A DNA stretch of 34,356 bases from an uncultured archaeon (GTDB taxonomy: Archaea > Thermoproteota > Bathyarchaeia > Bathyarchaeales > DTEX01). The translations under genes and the position numbers were made by a program. The stretch covers positions 1 to 34,356 of the forward strand of contig CALKGV010000032.1 in assembly GCA_938091805.1 (NCBI GenBank). The letters are read 5' to 3'. Positions 9,228-17,435 of the stretch are shown one piece after another. The notes below the pieces were generated by a model. That model did no database searches. It was given only the letters and a program-made list of their open reading frames with translations, and was not told where the DNA came from. Each line of letters opens with the position of its first letter. Positions within the stretch are counted from its first letter, which is position 1.

Positions 9228-9335
9228 ATGGAGGCTGCGGGCGTCTGCTGGAGGAGGGACGATTGGGTCTTCAGCATCTATAAGCGGCGTGGAGACAAGT
9301 ATCCAACTTTGAAGGTTAGGAGGCTGAGGGGTTAA
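9228..9335 (+). CDS. 35-aa small ORF overlapping the radA start (TAATG): MEAAGVCWRRDDWVFSIYKRRGDKYPTLKVRRLRG
   Basis: ATG at 9228, TAA at 9333-9335 sharing a base with the radA ATG (9335-9337). Basic/aromatic composition; A/T-rich promoter-like stretch upstream (aataaatact). Too short for the supplied ORF track. Confidence 0.6.
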   Translation: MEAAGVCWRRDDWVFSIYKRRGDKYPTLKVRRLRG

Positions 9336-10306
9336 TGGCGACTAGCGATCTTGAGAGGATTAAGGGCGTCGGCTCCTCAACGGCGTCTAAGCTCAGGTCT
9401 GCAGGCTTAACAACCGTTGAGGCCATCGCGGTTACGCCGGCCAGGGAGGTTGCTGAGAGATCAGGCTTAAGCGAGGAAGTAGCGTTCAGGATATGTGAGG
9501 AAGCGCGTAAGCTGATGGAGTTCAGCTTCATGAAGGCTGCTGACCTATGGGAGAAGCGTAAGAGCATGCTTAGGTGCACAACGGGCTCAAGAAGGCTTGA
9601 TGAGATTTTAGGCGGTGGAGTTGAAACCCAGGCTATAACTGAGCTTATAGGCGACTACGGCGTCGGTAAGACGCAGATATGCATGACGCTTTCAGTTATG
9701 GCTCAGCTGCCGAGGGAGAGGGGCGGTCTTGAGGGAAACGTCGTATACATCGACACTGAGGGGACGTTCAGCCCGGAGAGGGTCTACCAGATAGCCGTCA
9801 GCAGGGGTTTGGATGGTAAGAGCATTCTAGGCGGTATCATTATGGCTAGGGCTTACACAAGCGACCACCAGTGCCTCCTAATAGACCATCTGTTTAAGAA
9901 GTGCCCTGAGGAGAACGCTAGGCTCGTCGTTGTGGACAGCATGATAAGCCACTTCAGAGGCGAATACATCGGCAGAGATGAGCTCTCGCAGAGGCAGCAG
10001 AAGCTAAACCAGTACCTGCATAAGCTGCTCAGGCTCTCGGAAGCATACAACCTGGCTGTCGTCATAACGAATCAGGTTCAGGCGAACCCTGCTCAATTCT
10101 TCGGGAACCCTGAGCAGCCGACAGGCGGACACGTTATGGCGCACGCATGCACACATAGGGTTAGGTTAAGGAGGGGAAAGGGCGGGACAAGGGTTGCGAC
10201 GATAATAGACTCACCCTATCTGCCTGAAAGTAAGGCGGCGTTCAGGATAACTGAGAAGGGCATAGAGGACGCTGAGGGAGAAATCCAGGAGGATGAGGAG
10301 GGGTAG
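9335..10306 (+). CDS. radA: DNA repair and recombination protein RadA
   Basis: N-terminal HhH (LERIKGVGSSTASKLRSAGLTTVEAIAVT), Walker A GDYGVGKTQ, LVVVDSMISHFRGEY, VVITNQVQANPAQFFGNPEQPTGGHVMAHACTHRVRLRRGK. Confidence 0.97.
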   Translation: MATSDLERIKGVGSSTASKLRSAGLTTVEAIAVTPAREVAERSGLSEEVAFRICEEARKLMEFSFMKAADLWEKRKSMLRCTTGSRRLDEILGGGVETQAITELIGDYGVGKTQICMTLSVMAQLPRERGGLEGNVVYIDTEGTFSPERVYQIAVSRGLDGKSILGGIIMARAYTSDHQCLLIDHLFKKCPEENARLVVVDSMISHFRGEYIGRDELSQRQQKLNQYLHKLLRLSEAYNLAVVITNQVQANPAQFFGNPEQPTGGHVMAHACTHRVRLRRGKGGTRVATIIDSPYLPESKAAFRITEKGIEDAEGEIQEDEEG

Positions 10307-10372
10307 GCGAAAGATTTAACCCCAACATAGGCAAATATTTAGAGTGTTTAGCTGAATAGGTGGCGCATGTGA

Positions 10373-10699
10373 TTGTCCAGCGAGAAGCTCGCTGAGTTCC
10401 TGAGGAGCGGGAAGGACTGGGCTAGGATGAGGACGAGTGTTCAAGGAGTCTTCGTGCTCAAGCTGCCGGCGTATAGAGGTTCGCCAAGCAGGCTGGCGAT
10501 TGAGCTTAACCCGGTAGGCGAGGATGGAAGCCCAAAGAAGAGGCGCGGATTAGTCTTAAGATCTCAGGCTGAACTCGACGAGTATAGGGAGATATTCCAA
10601 TATGAGAAGCTCGTTAAGCTCATGGAACTGCTTGAGTCAGTGAACCCTAAGGCTGAAGAGGCTAAGCGTAGAAGAGGCGAAGAAGTAATAGAGATATAG
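10373..10699 (+). CDS. Uncharacterised 108-aa protein between radA and the Hef-type helicase gene
   Basis: Good ORF, same strand, short intergenic gaps; probable TTG start. No family recognised with confidence. Confidence 0.7.
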   Translation: MSSEKLAEFLRSGKDWARMRTSVQGVFVLKLPAYRGSPSRLAIELNPVGEDGSPKKRRGLVLRSQAELDEYREIFQYEKLVKLMELLESVNPKAEEAKRRRGEEVIEI

Positions 10700-10719
10700 A
10701 GGTTAGAGAGCTGCAGCCT

Positions 10720-12705
10720 ATGCGTGAACATGCAGCCGGATCCGCCGGGGAGCCGAAGTACATTGAGCACCCGCTTATATGGCCCAGAACCCTAGAGTTC
10801 AGACTCTACCAGAAGTGCATTGCAGACGCGGCGTCTGAGAGGAACACGCTTGTAATCCTGCCAACAGCGCTTGGGAAGACAGTGATATCGGCGCTTGTAG
10901 CCGCAAACACGCTGTACAATTACAGGGACTCTAAAGTTCTCGTTATGGCGCCAACCAGGCCTCTTGTGATGCAGCATAGGGAAACGTTTCATAGGTTCCT
11001 TAAGCTCAGGGAGAAGGACACGGCTGTTTTAACTGGCAGGATACCGGCGGCTTCTAGGCGGCTGTTCTGGGAGGGGAATGCAAGGGTTTTCTTTTCGACA
11101 CCTCAGGTTGTTAGGAACGACCTTTTAGAGGGCAGGTTGAACCTGAGGGATTACGGGCTTCTGGTCTTCGACGAATGCCACAGGGCCGTCAAAGAATATG
11201 CGTACACAGATACTGCGAGAATATACGTCAGCCAAGCCGCCTACCCGCTTATACTCGGAATGACAGCCTCACCAGGCTCAGACATAAGTCGCGTCCAGGA
11301 AGTGTGCAGAAACCTATATATCGAGCACATAGAGTTCAGAAGCGAGGAAGATCCGGATGTTAAGCCATACATCCACCCGATAGACGTCGAGTGGAAGCGG
11401 GTGGACCTGCCAGCGGAATACGCAAGCGTGAAATCGCATATAAGAGGCATGCTTGACAAGAGGCTGAAGTGGCTTCACGAAAACGGCATACTGAAATGTA
11501 AACCCGAATACGCCACTAGGAAGAGGATTATTGAAGCCGGAGATGAGCTGAGATACATGCTTGAAGCCGAGAGCGTTGAGGAGGAGAGGGGAAGCATATT
11601 CAACGCAATAATTAACCAGTCCATCGCGCTCACATTATTCCACATGCTTGAGCTCCTTGAAACCCAAGGGCCGCACACGCTTAAGGCCTTCATGGACAGG
11701 GTTAGGCTTGAGAGGCGTGAAAAGCAGAGCTACGCAATATTAACAAGCGACCCGGATTATAAAGCGCTGGAGACGCTTATACAGTCAAGCCGCCTACCGG
11801 AACACCCCAAGGTTGAACTGCTGAAGCGGATCATAAGCGAGCAGCTGCTGAGCAATCCATCCTCACGCATGCTAGTCTTCACGCAGTACAGGGATACAGT
11901 AAGCCACCTGCTCAACGAACTCCGCAGGGTTCCAAGAGTTAGAGCTGAAAGGTTCATTGGGCAAGCATCCAGGAATGGAGATAGGGGATTAAGCCAAGAA
12001 GAGCAGGCGGAAAGAATAAGGATGCTTGAGGACGGAAGGCTGAACGTTCTGGTCGCAACAAGCATAGCCGAGGAAGGCTTAGACATACCCTCAGTGGACC
12101 TCGTGATATTCTACGAGCCCATCCCCAGCGAGATACGCTACATCCAAAGAAGGGGAAGAACGGGGAGGAAAGCCCCTGGGAAAGTCGCAATACTCGCAGC
12201 CAACGAAAGCCTAGACATGATATACCTATACGCAAGCAGAAAAAGAACTGAAAAGATGAAGAGAATAGCTGAAACAATAGGCATGAAGCTTCAGCCAATA
12301 GTGAGGAAACGCGTAAAACCCCCGCTTAACCCGATGACCCCCGATGAAATAAGAGAGATCGAGAAGGAAGCAGAGAGAATAGAGGCGGAGGAAGCTGCAC
12401 CATACGAGATAGAAATAGAAGCCGAGATGCTCAAAGACCTCAATAGAAAAGCCGCAAAAGCTGCAAGACTAATATATATGAGGCTCCTTGAAGCCGGCGC
12501 TGAAGGAATGGCCCTGAAAGAAATAGCCCAGGAGATGGGGGCTGAAGGCGTAACGCCGCAGATAGTGAAGGCCGCACTAAACATACTAATGAAGAACGAA
12601 GCCGCTGCAGAAGTTAAACGAGGAAAATGCACCCCCACATCATCCGTTAAACGCAAGCCCGGCGGATCATACGAGATCATACGAGATCATGCGAGATACT
12701 CGTAG
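10720..12705 (+). CDS. hef: Hef-type (FANCM-like) SF2 DNA repair helicase; no ERCC4 nuclease domain visible
   Basis: Motifs LPTALGKTVIS (Walker A), LLVFDECHRAVKEYAY, LGMTASPG, VFTQYRDTVSHLLNEL, VATSIAEEGLDIPSVDLVIFYEPIPSEIRYIQRRGRTGR. Confidence 0.9.
   Translation: MREHAAGSAGEPKYIEHPLIWPRTLEFRLYQKCIADAASERNTLVILPTALGKTVISALVAANTLYNYRDSKVLVMAPTRPLVMQHRETFHRFLKLREKDTAVLTGRIPAASRRLFWEGNARVFFSTPQVVRNDLLEGRLNLRDYGLLVFDECHRAVKEYAYTDTARIYVSQAAYPLILGMTASPGSDISRVQEVCRNLYIEHIEFRSEEDPDVKPYIHPIDVEWKRVDLPAEYASVKSHIRGMLDKRLKWLHENGILKCKPEYATRKRIIEAGDELRYMLEAESVEEERGSIFNAIINQSIALTLFHMLELLETQGPHTLKAFMDRVRLERREKQSYAILTSDPDYKALETLIQSSRLPEHPKVELLKRIISEQLLSNPSSRMLVFTQYRDTVSHLLNELRRVPRVRAERFIGQASRNGDRGLSQEEQAERIRMLEDGRLNVLVATSIAEEGLDIPSVDLVIFYEPIPSEIRYIQRRGRTGRKAPGKVAILAANESLDMIYLYASRKRTEKMKRIAETIGMKLQPIVRKRVKPPLNPMTPDEIREIEKEAERIEAEEAAPYEIEIEAEMLKDLNRKAAKAARLIYMRLLEAGAEGMALKEIAQEMGAEGVTPQIVKAALNILMKNEAAAEVKRGKCTPTSSVKRKPGGSYEIIRDHARYS
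12666..12695 (+). repeat. Three tandem 10-bp units (atcatacgag, atcatacgag, atcatgcgag) inside the hef 3' coding region
   Basis: Read directly: ...ggcgg|atcatacgag|atcatacgag|atcatgcgag|atactcgtag... The unit length is not a multiple of 3. Confidence 0.95.
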
Positions 12706-12893
12706 AGGAAATCTGCCCAGGCTCAGCGGTGGTAACAGTAAACGACAAATGGAGAGCAAGGCTGGAGCCGCAAGACTACAAGGGGCCGAGAAACCTAATA
12801 AAAAAGAACAGCGGATTCATAGCCATAGCAGAACTATGTAAAATGAACGGAACACTACACATAAAAATAAAAGACGTTATGCAGAAGCTCTGA
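12696..12893 (+). other. Displaced C-terminal continuation of the hef reading frame (ILVEEICPGSAVVTVNDKWRARLEPQDYKGPRNLIKKNSGFIAIAELCKMNGTLHIKIKDVMQKL*)
   Basis: 66-codon open frame directly after the tandem repeat. It is out of frame with the 661-aa ORF, but 1 or 4 repeat units would join it in frame. Confidence 0.75.
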
Positions 12894-12934
12894 AACCTCA
12901 AAACATGAGATAAGCCCACGGACAAAAACATGAT

Positions 12935-13068
12935 GCTCATATAAAGCTGATGTGGCATGCCTTTTCTGATTATAAAATTTAATCAGGTAAGCCAGTTTTG
13001 GGCTTCGCTGAGGAGTAAAAAACTAAATCATGGAAGAAAAGGTCATGCCATGCCTCCTTAATATGAGC
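12935..13068. repeat. Imperfect inverted repeat (arms about 38-43 nt), with an internal perfect 7-bp hairpin CTGATTA-taaaatt-TAATCAG at 12966-12986
   Basis: Left arm gctcatataaagctgatgtggcatgccttttctgatt. Reverse complement of the right arm gctcatattaaggaggcatggcatgaccttttcttccatgatt. Confidence 0.7.
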
Positions 13069-13232
13069 GAAACATAAAGAGGAAGGGGTTTGCGGGAGAT
13101 ATCACCAGTTTTCAATTTTCTAACTTAAAAGGTGAAATCTAGACGTGCGCCATTAATTAAGGTGATTAATAAAATTCATTTTTTATTTTGTTCTTAAGCA
13201 TTAATCCCCTTTACGGAGAATATTTAATGTTT

Positions 13233-13260
13233 GAACTCATCTCTAAACTCCATATCATAA
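13233..13260 (-). mobile_element. Solo terminal end of the IS5-like element (gaactcatctctaaactccatatcataa)
   Basis: Near-identical to the copy C end gaactcatctctaaattccatatcttaag; no transposase is attached. Confidence 0.75.
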
Positions 13261-14211
13261 AATCTTTACAGTGCATCCTTTAACTGCGGATTTAAGCACT
13301 GCCTCCGCTATTTCTAAGGCTTTTATACCGTCCACTCCCGACGCCGCGGGCTCCTTATTGTTCAATATGCAGTCCGCGAAGTGTTGGAGCTCCAGTTTCA
13401 AGGGTTCCTCCCACTCGTATCTGGGGGTTAATGTTTGCCCAGACGTCTCAATGGTCATTTCCTGCGTGATGTAGTCTAAAGTGATTATGGCTTCGCTTCC
13501 AGTAACAGTTAACTTTCTAATTTTATATGGGGTTAGCCAATTTGCTTCTATAAATGCTGTCTTGTTATTCGGCAATGCCAGCATTATCTGCGCGTAATCT
13601 TCAAATCTCTCATGTTGGAGGCATCCTGCTCTCGCATATACTGCTATCGGATCTTCATTGAATATGAAACGCATAATATCTATATCATGTATCGCCGTGT
13701 CTTTAACCACCCCAACATCGCCTAGTCGCTGAGGCCATTTGGAAACTCGCCTAGCCGTTGCTGAGACTGGTGATCCAATAAGCCCTTCCTCCATAGTTTT
13801 CTTAACCCTTATAACTCCGGGATTGAACCTCTCTATGAAGCCAACTGCTAATTTACGCTTCTTTGCCTCCGCCATCCTTAAAACTTTTCGCGCTTCCTTA
13901 ATGGAACTTGCCATCGGCTTCTCAACCAGCACGTGCTTTCCGGTTTTTAGGGCCTTTAGGGACTCCTCGGCGAGTTTAGAAGACCAGACGCAGATTGTCA
14001 CAGCGTCCAGATCTTCCTCTTTATACATTTTTAGACTTTCATTGTAGGATTTTAAACCATATTTTTCCGAAACAGCATCCGCCCTCTGCTTATCTACATC
14101 GCAGACGGCGATAAGATCTACTTCAGGCAGCTCGCTTAGAACTCTAATATGGTTTCTACCCCAGAAGCCTGCTCCAACAACAGCCATCTTTATTTTTCTC
14201 ATCTTGACCAA
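13255..14211 (-). CDS. Gfo/Idh/MocA-family oxidoreductase (UDP-N-acetylglucosamine 3-dehydrogenase-like)
   Basis: Rossmann MAVVGAGFWGRNHIRVLSELPEVDLIAVCD; VLVEKPMASSIKEARKVL; GDVGVVKDTAIHDIDIMRFI. Confidence 0.88.
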   Translation of the reverse strand: MVKMRKIKMAVVGAGFWGRNHIRVLSELPEVDLIAVCDVDKQRADAVSEKYGLKSYNESLKMYKEEDLDAVTICVWSSKLAEESLKALKTGKHVLVEKPMASSIKEARKVLRMAEAKKRKLAVGFIERFNPGVIRVKKTMEEGLIGSPVSATARRVSKWPQRLGDVGVVKDTAIHDIDIMRFIFNEDPIAVYARAGCLQHERFEDYAQIMLALPNNKTAFIEANWLTPYKIRKLTVTGSEAIITLDYITQEMTIETSGQTLTPRYEWEEPLKLELQHFADCILNNKEPAASGVDGIKALEIAEAVLKSAVKGCTVKIL

Positions 14212-15575
14212 ACCCCTCTGCCTAAGCCTCGATAAATGAACCCTTCTTTCTCAGCCTTAGCCGGATCAATTATGTGGGCTAAGTCCACCAATGCAGCGGG
14301 TTTCTTCATTAAGACGCGTATTTTCCCAAGATTTAAGCGCTTAAGCTTATCATGTCCAACTGCTATCACGATGCAATCTGAGCTCTCTAAGGTTTTAGTG
14401 AAGCTGTCCTCAGCGGGTAAACCTAGATCTTTTATCTCCCCGAAGGAGTAGAAGGGGTCGAAGACGCTGACTCTCACACCCTTATCCTGCAATATCTTCA
14501 CTAGACTTATTACTAGTGAACCCTTAACCTCCTTAACATTAGGCTTGTAGGAAATGCCCATAACTACAATCTTTGATCTCTTAAGTGTTTTCTCCATGGC
14601 TTTGAAAGCATCTCTAATAAGCTCAATCGCCCTTTTAACAGACTCATCATTTACTCTTCTAGCTACGATTGGAAGCCGCATTTTAACACCTAAGTTCTCC
14701 GCCTCCTCAATCAGGAGATATGGATCTTTAGGTATATGTCCGCTGATAATGCCTGGGCTAAGAAGATGACAGTATGGTTGAGTGTTAGCAGCCTTTTGAA
14801 CCTCAATATAATCTATACCAGACTTCTCGCAGAACTCCGCGAACTCATTAGCTAATGCTAAATTTATATCGCGATAAATGTTCTCAAACAATTTAACAGT
14901 CTCGGCAGTTTTGATGTTGCTGACCTCAACTATTTCACCCTTAATAATGGTTTTCAGCACGGCTTTTGCAGCAGATAAACTCTGTTTATCTATAGCCGCT
15001 AAAATCCTGGGGTAATTTATGATGTCATGAATGACCCTTCCAGCTGTGGCGCGTATTGGACTAAACGCTAAGCCAAAATCTTTCCCAGCTCTCAAACCTG
15101 AAGCTGCTTCTAAAGTTTCTCTGATAAGCGTCTCTGTTATTCCGGGACCAACTGTACTTTGGAGAATTATTAGCGTCCCTGGCTTAAGGTTTAGCCCTAT
15201 ATCCTTGCACGCGCTTTCAAGGTTGGAGTAGTCGGGTCTTTTTTTATCATTGATGGGAGTATTAACTACAACTGTTATTATGTCGCTTTTCGGAACTGAT
15301 AATTTTGGATCGCTTGTGGCAGTTAAGCGTCCCTCTCTCAGATTCTTCTTTATAAGCCTCTCTAAATTATGCTCAAGGAAGGGACTAATTCCCCTGTTAA
15401 TTTGATCCACAATCTGCGGATTAAGATCCAGGCATATAACTTTGAAGCCTGCATCTGCAAATAGGCATGCTGTTGGAAGCCCCATTCTTCCACATCCGAC
15501 AACGGTAATAGTATATTCCTCGCGCCCCTCAAAAGACTCCAGATCTTTCTCCTTAAGAGATAAAGCCCTAGACAT
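14199..15575 (-). CDS. Nucleotide sugar dehydrogenase (UDP-glucose / UDP-ManNAc dehydrogenase family)
   Basis: ITVVGCGRMGLPTACLFADAGFKVICLDLN; VVVNTPIND; LQSTVGPGITE; NIYRDINLALANEFAEFCEKSGID; VVMGISYKPNVKEVKGS. Confidence 0.92.
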   Translation of the reverse strand: MSRALSLKEKDLESFEGREEYTITVVGCGRMGLPTACLFADAGFKVICLDLNPQIVDQINRGISPFLEHNLERLIKKNLREGRLTATSDPKLSVPKSDIITVVVNTPINDKKRPDYSNLESACKDIGLNLKPGTLIILQSTVGPGITETLIRETLEAASGLRAGKDFGLAFSPIRATAGRVIHDIINYPRILAAIDKQSLSAAKAVLKTIIKGEIVEVSNIKTAETVKLFENIYRDINLALANEFAEFCEKSGIDYIEVQKAANTQPYCHLLSPGIISGHIPKDPYLLIEEAENLGVKMRLPIVARRVNDESVKRAIELIRDAFKAMEKTLKRSKIVVMGISYKPNVKEVKGSLVISLVKILQDKGVRVSVFDPFYSFGEIKDLGLPAEDSFTKTLESSDCIVIAVGHDKLKRLNLGKIRVLMKKPAALVDLAHIIDPAKAEKEGFIYRGLGRGVWSR

Positions 15576-15800
15576 GATACCACCATTGGTCTCATCTATG
15601 AATCCCTATTCCAAGTTAAAAATATAAGCATGATGTAAAACAAAAATTTGCCAATATAAATTTATGTCTAAATATACTCTTCTAAATATACTCTACTTCT
15701 AAAACTTCCTTTCTATAAATTATAAAATTCCTGCTTAAATTCTTAAAAATCAAACCGATAAAGATTTAACTAGAGAATAAACTTTATAAAATCTTAGATG

Positions 15801-15904
15801 GCGGGGGTTGCCAAGCCAGGCCAAAGGCGCAGCCCTGAGGAGAAAAACGCCTCTCAGAGCGGCTGTCCCATAGGGGTTCGTGGGTTCAAATCCCACCCCC
15901 CGCA
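15801..15904 (+). tRNA. tRNA-Leu (anticodon GAG at 15837-15839) with a 19-nt intron at 15841-15859
   Basis: Acceptor GCGGGGG/CCCCCGC + A discriminator; D arm GCC...GGC; anticodon stem CAGCC/GGCTG; variable-arm hairpin CCCATAGGG; T arm GTGGG-TTCAAAT-CCCAC. The anticodon loop holds an extra 19 nt after position 37, with a BHB-like CTGA/TCAG helix flanked by 3-nt bulges GG^A and AG^C. Confidence 0.92.
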
Positions 15905-16143
15905 CTAAATACTACAAACAGCGTTTAAATTCTCGGTTTTTCCCGGTTTTTCCTCACCTTCCACAGTATTATACCAAACATCTTCTTCTACGTTTATGGC
16001 GTCTAATTCAGGTTTAAGTTCAGTCTCAAACATCAGTTACAACAAGCTTATCGGTTGATAAGGGATGCTTAGAATGATCGGGCTGAAAGACATCAGAATT
16101 GCTCAAGATGCATTTGCGTAACTCATAAATGCTGGTTATTTCT

Positions 16144-16948
16144 GAACTCATCTAAAAACTATTTAAGTCTTTCTTGACTATGTTTTTGGTATGGGGTTTC
16201 TTGAGCTTTCTGACGGTGAGTGGGAGTTCATTAGTCCTTTGCTGCCTCCTAAGGTAGGGTTGGTAGACTCTGGGGCTGATGATAGGAGGATAATAAACGG
16301 CATTCTGTACGTGCTTGTTACTGGATGCTGATGGATGGATATGCCTATTCGCTATGGCTCATATAAGACTGCTTGGAGGAGGCTTAGGCGCTGGCAGGGG
16401 AGGGCGTATGGGATAGGATATTCAGGGCTTTATCATCCATGAGGGAGCATGGTAGGGTATGCGTTGATAGCTCAACTGTGGAGGCTAAAAAGGGGGAGAA
16501 ATGATAGGCTATGATGGCTTCAAGCATAGGAGGGGCTCAAAGATACATGTATGTGTAGATGAGTATTCTATGCCTCTAAGCGTAGCTTTAGGATCTGGAA
16601 ATGAGCATGATTCGAAGCGGTTCGATGAGCTATTGGAGGGCTTAGAGAAGCCTCCAAAGGAGCTTTACGCTGACTCAGCATATGACACTGAAGCAATAAG
16701 ATATAGGCTATCATCCATGAATGTGGAGGCAAACATACCCGTGAACCCTAGGAACGGTAGGAAGCCCATACAATATAGCATCGAGATCTATAAGAGGATG
16801 AGGTCAGCCGTCGAAAGATTCTACGGATGGCTCAAAAGCTTCAGAAGAATAATCGTAAGGTATGAGAGGCTGGCAGCAACATACAAAGCCCTAATAACAA
16901 TAGCATGCATAACAATACACTTAAGATATGGAATTTAGAGATGAGTTC
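16144..16948 (+). mobile_element. IS5-like insertion sequence, copy B (near full length, transposase disrupted)
   Basis: Ends gaactcatct (16144) / agatgagttc (to 16948). The transposase matches copy A but has a 1-nt deletion near 16253, a TGA in 'ggatgctgatgg', and other small lesions. ORF 16501-16938 keeps the C-terminal half including ERFYGWLKSFRR. Confidence 0.9.
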
Positions 16949-17384
16949 AAATGAGCAGAAAATAGCCTATGAATATGGTGTAGAAATAAAGACTCCAAAC
17001 CTTTATCCAGATGCAAAAGAAAGAAGATGCCCATACGTGGATAAAAACACGGCCTTTATTAGATCAGACGGAACGGTTGCACCGTGCCTAGAGTTCGCAT
17101 ATTCACATCCAGTCTATGTCAATATGCACGCTAAAAATGTGCATGCTGTAACCTTTGGTGACTTAAAAGAGGAAAACGTGGAGAAAATATGGGGAGAAAA
17201 GGCATATGTGAGTTTTAGGGAAACTAGGCGAAAAATGAGTGAAAACATACCCTGGTGCGGAGATTGTCTTTATTCATCTTTAGGATGCTACTTCACAAAA
17301 ACAAATAGTTCAGATTGCTATGCAAATGAGCCTGGATGCAACGAATGTTTCTACAGCGTGGATTTAGTTCAATGCAATATATAG
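16905..17384 (+). pseudogene. C-terminal SPASM region of a radical SAM protein (tungsten/AOR-cofactor-maturase-like), truncated by IS copy B; N-terminal rSAM core absent
   Basis: RRCPYVDKNTAFIRSDGTVAPCLEFAYSHPVYV..YSFGDLKE-like layout ('VTFGDLKEENVEKIWGEKAYVSFRE') and CGDCLYSSLGC..DCYANEPGCNECFYSVDLVQC resemble AOR-cofactor radical SAM maturases. The ORF starts inside the IS right end. Confidence 0.75.
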
Positions 17385-17435
17385 TAATTTTTGTTTCATC
17401 AAATTAAAGGTTCGTTGCGTGTGCCGAAGGAAATT

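Noticed and set aside
524-12680. Many antisense or overlapping ORFs in the supplied track (e.g. 524-739, 6220-6621, 11954-12298, 12291-12680)
   Set aside because: They lie opposite strongly supported genes, show low-complexity or implausible composition, and have no recognisable motifs.
15905-16033. Minus-strand 42-aa ORF (MFETELKPELDAINVEEDVWYNTVEGEEKPGKTENLNAVCSI) abutting the tRNA-Leu 3' end
   Set aside because: Open and not obviously low complexity, but no family, no clear promoter, and located in IS-associated debris; not enough support to call.
13233-16948. Composite transposon bounded by the solo IS end and copy B, carrying the nucleotide-sugar genes and tRNA-Leu
   Set aside because: No target-site duplications or conserved boundary evidence; cargo includes a tRNA and looks like resident sequence.
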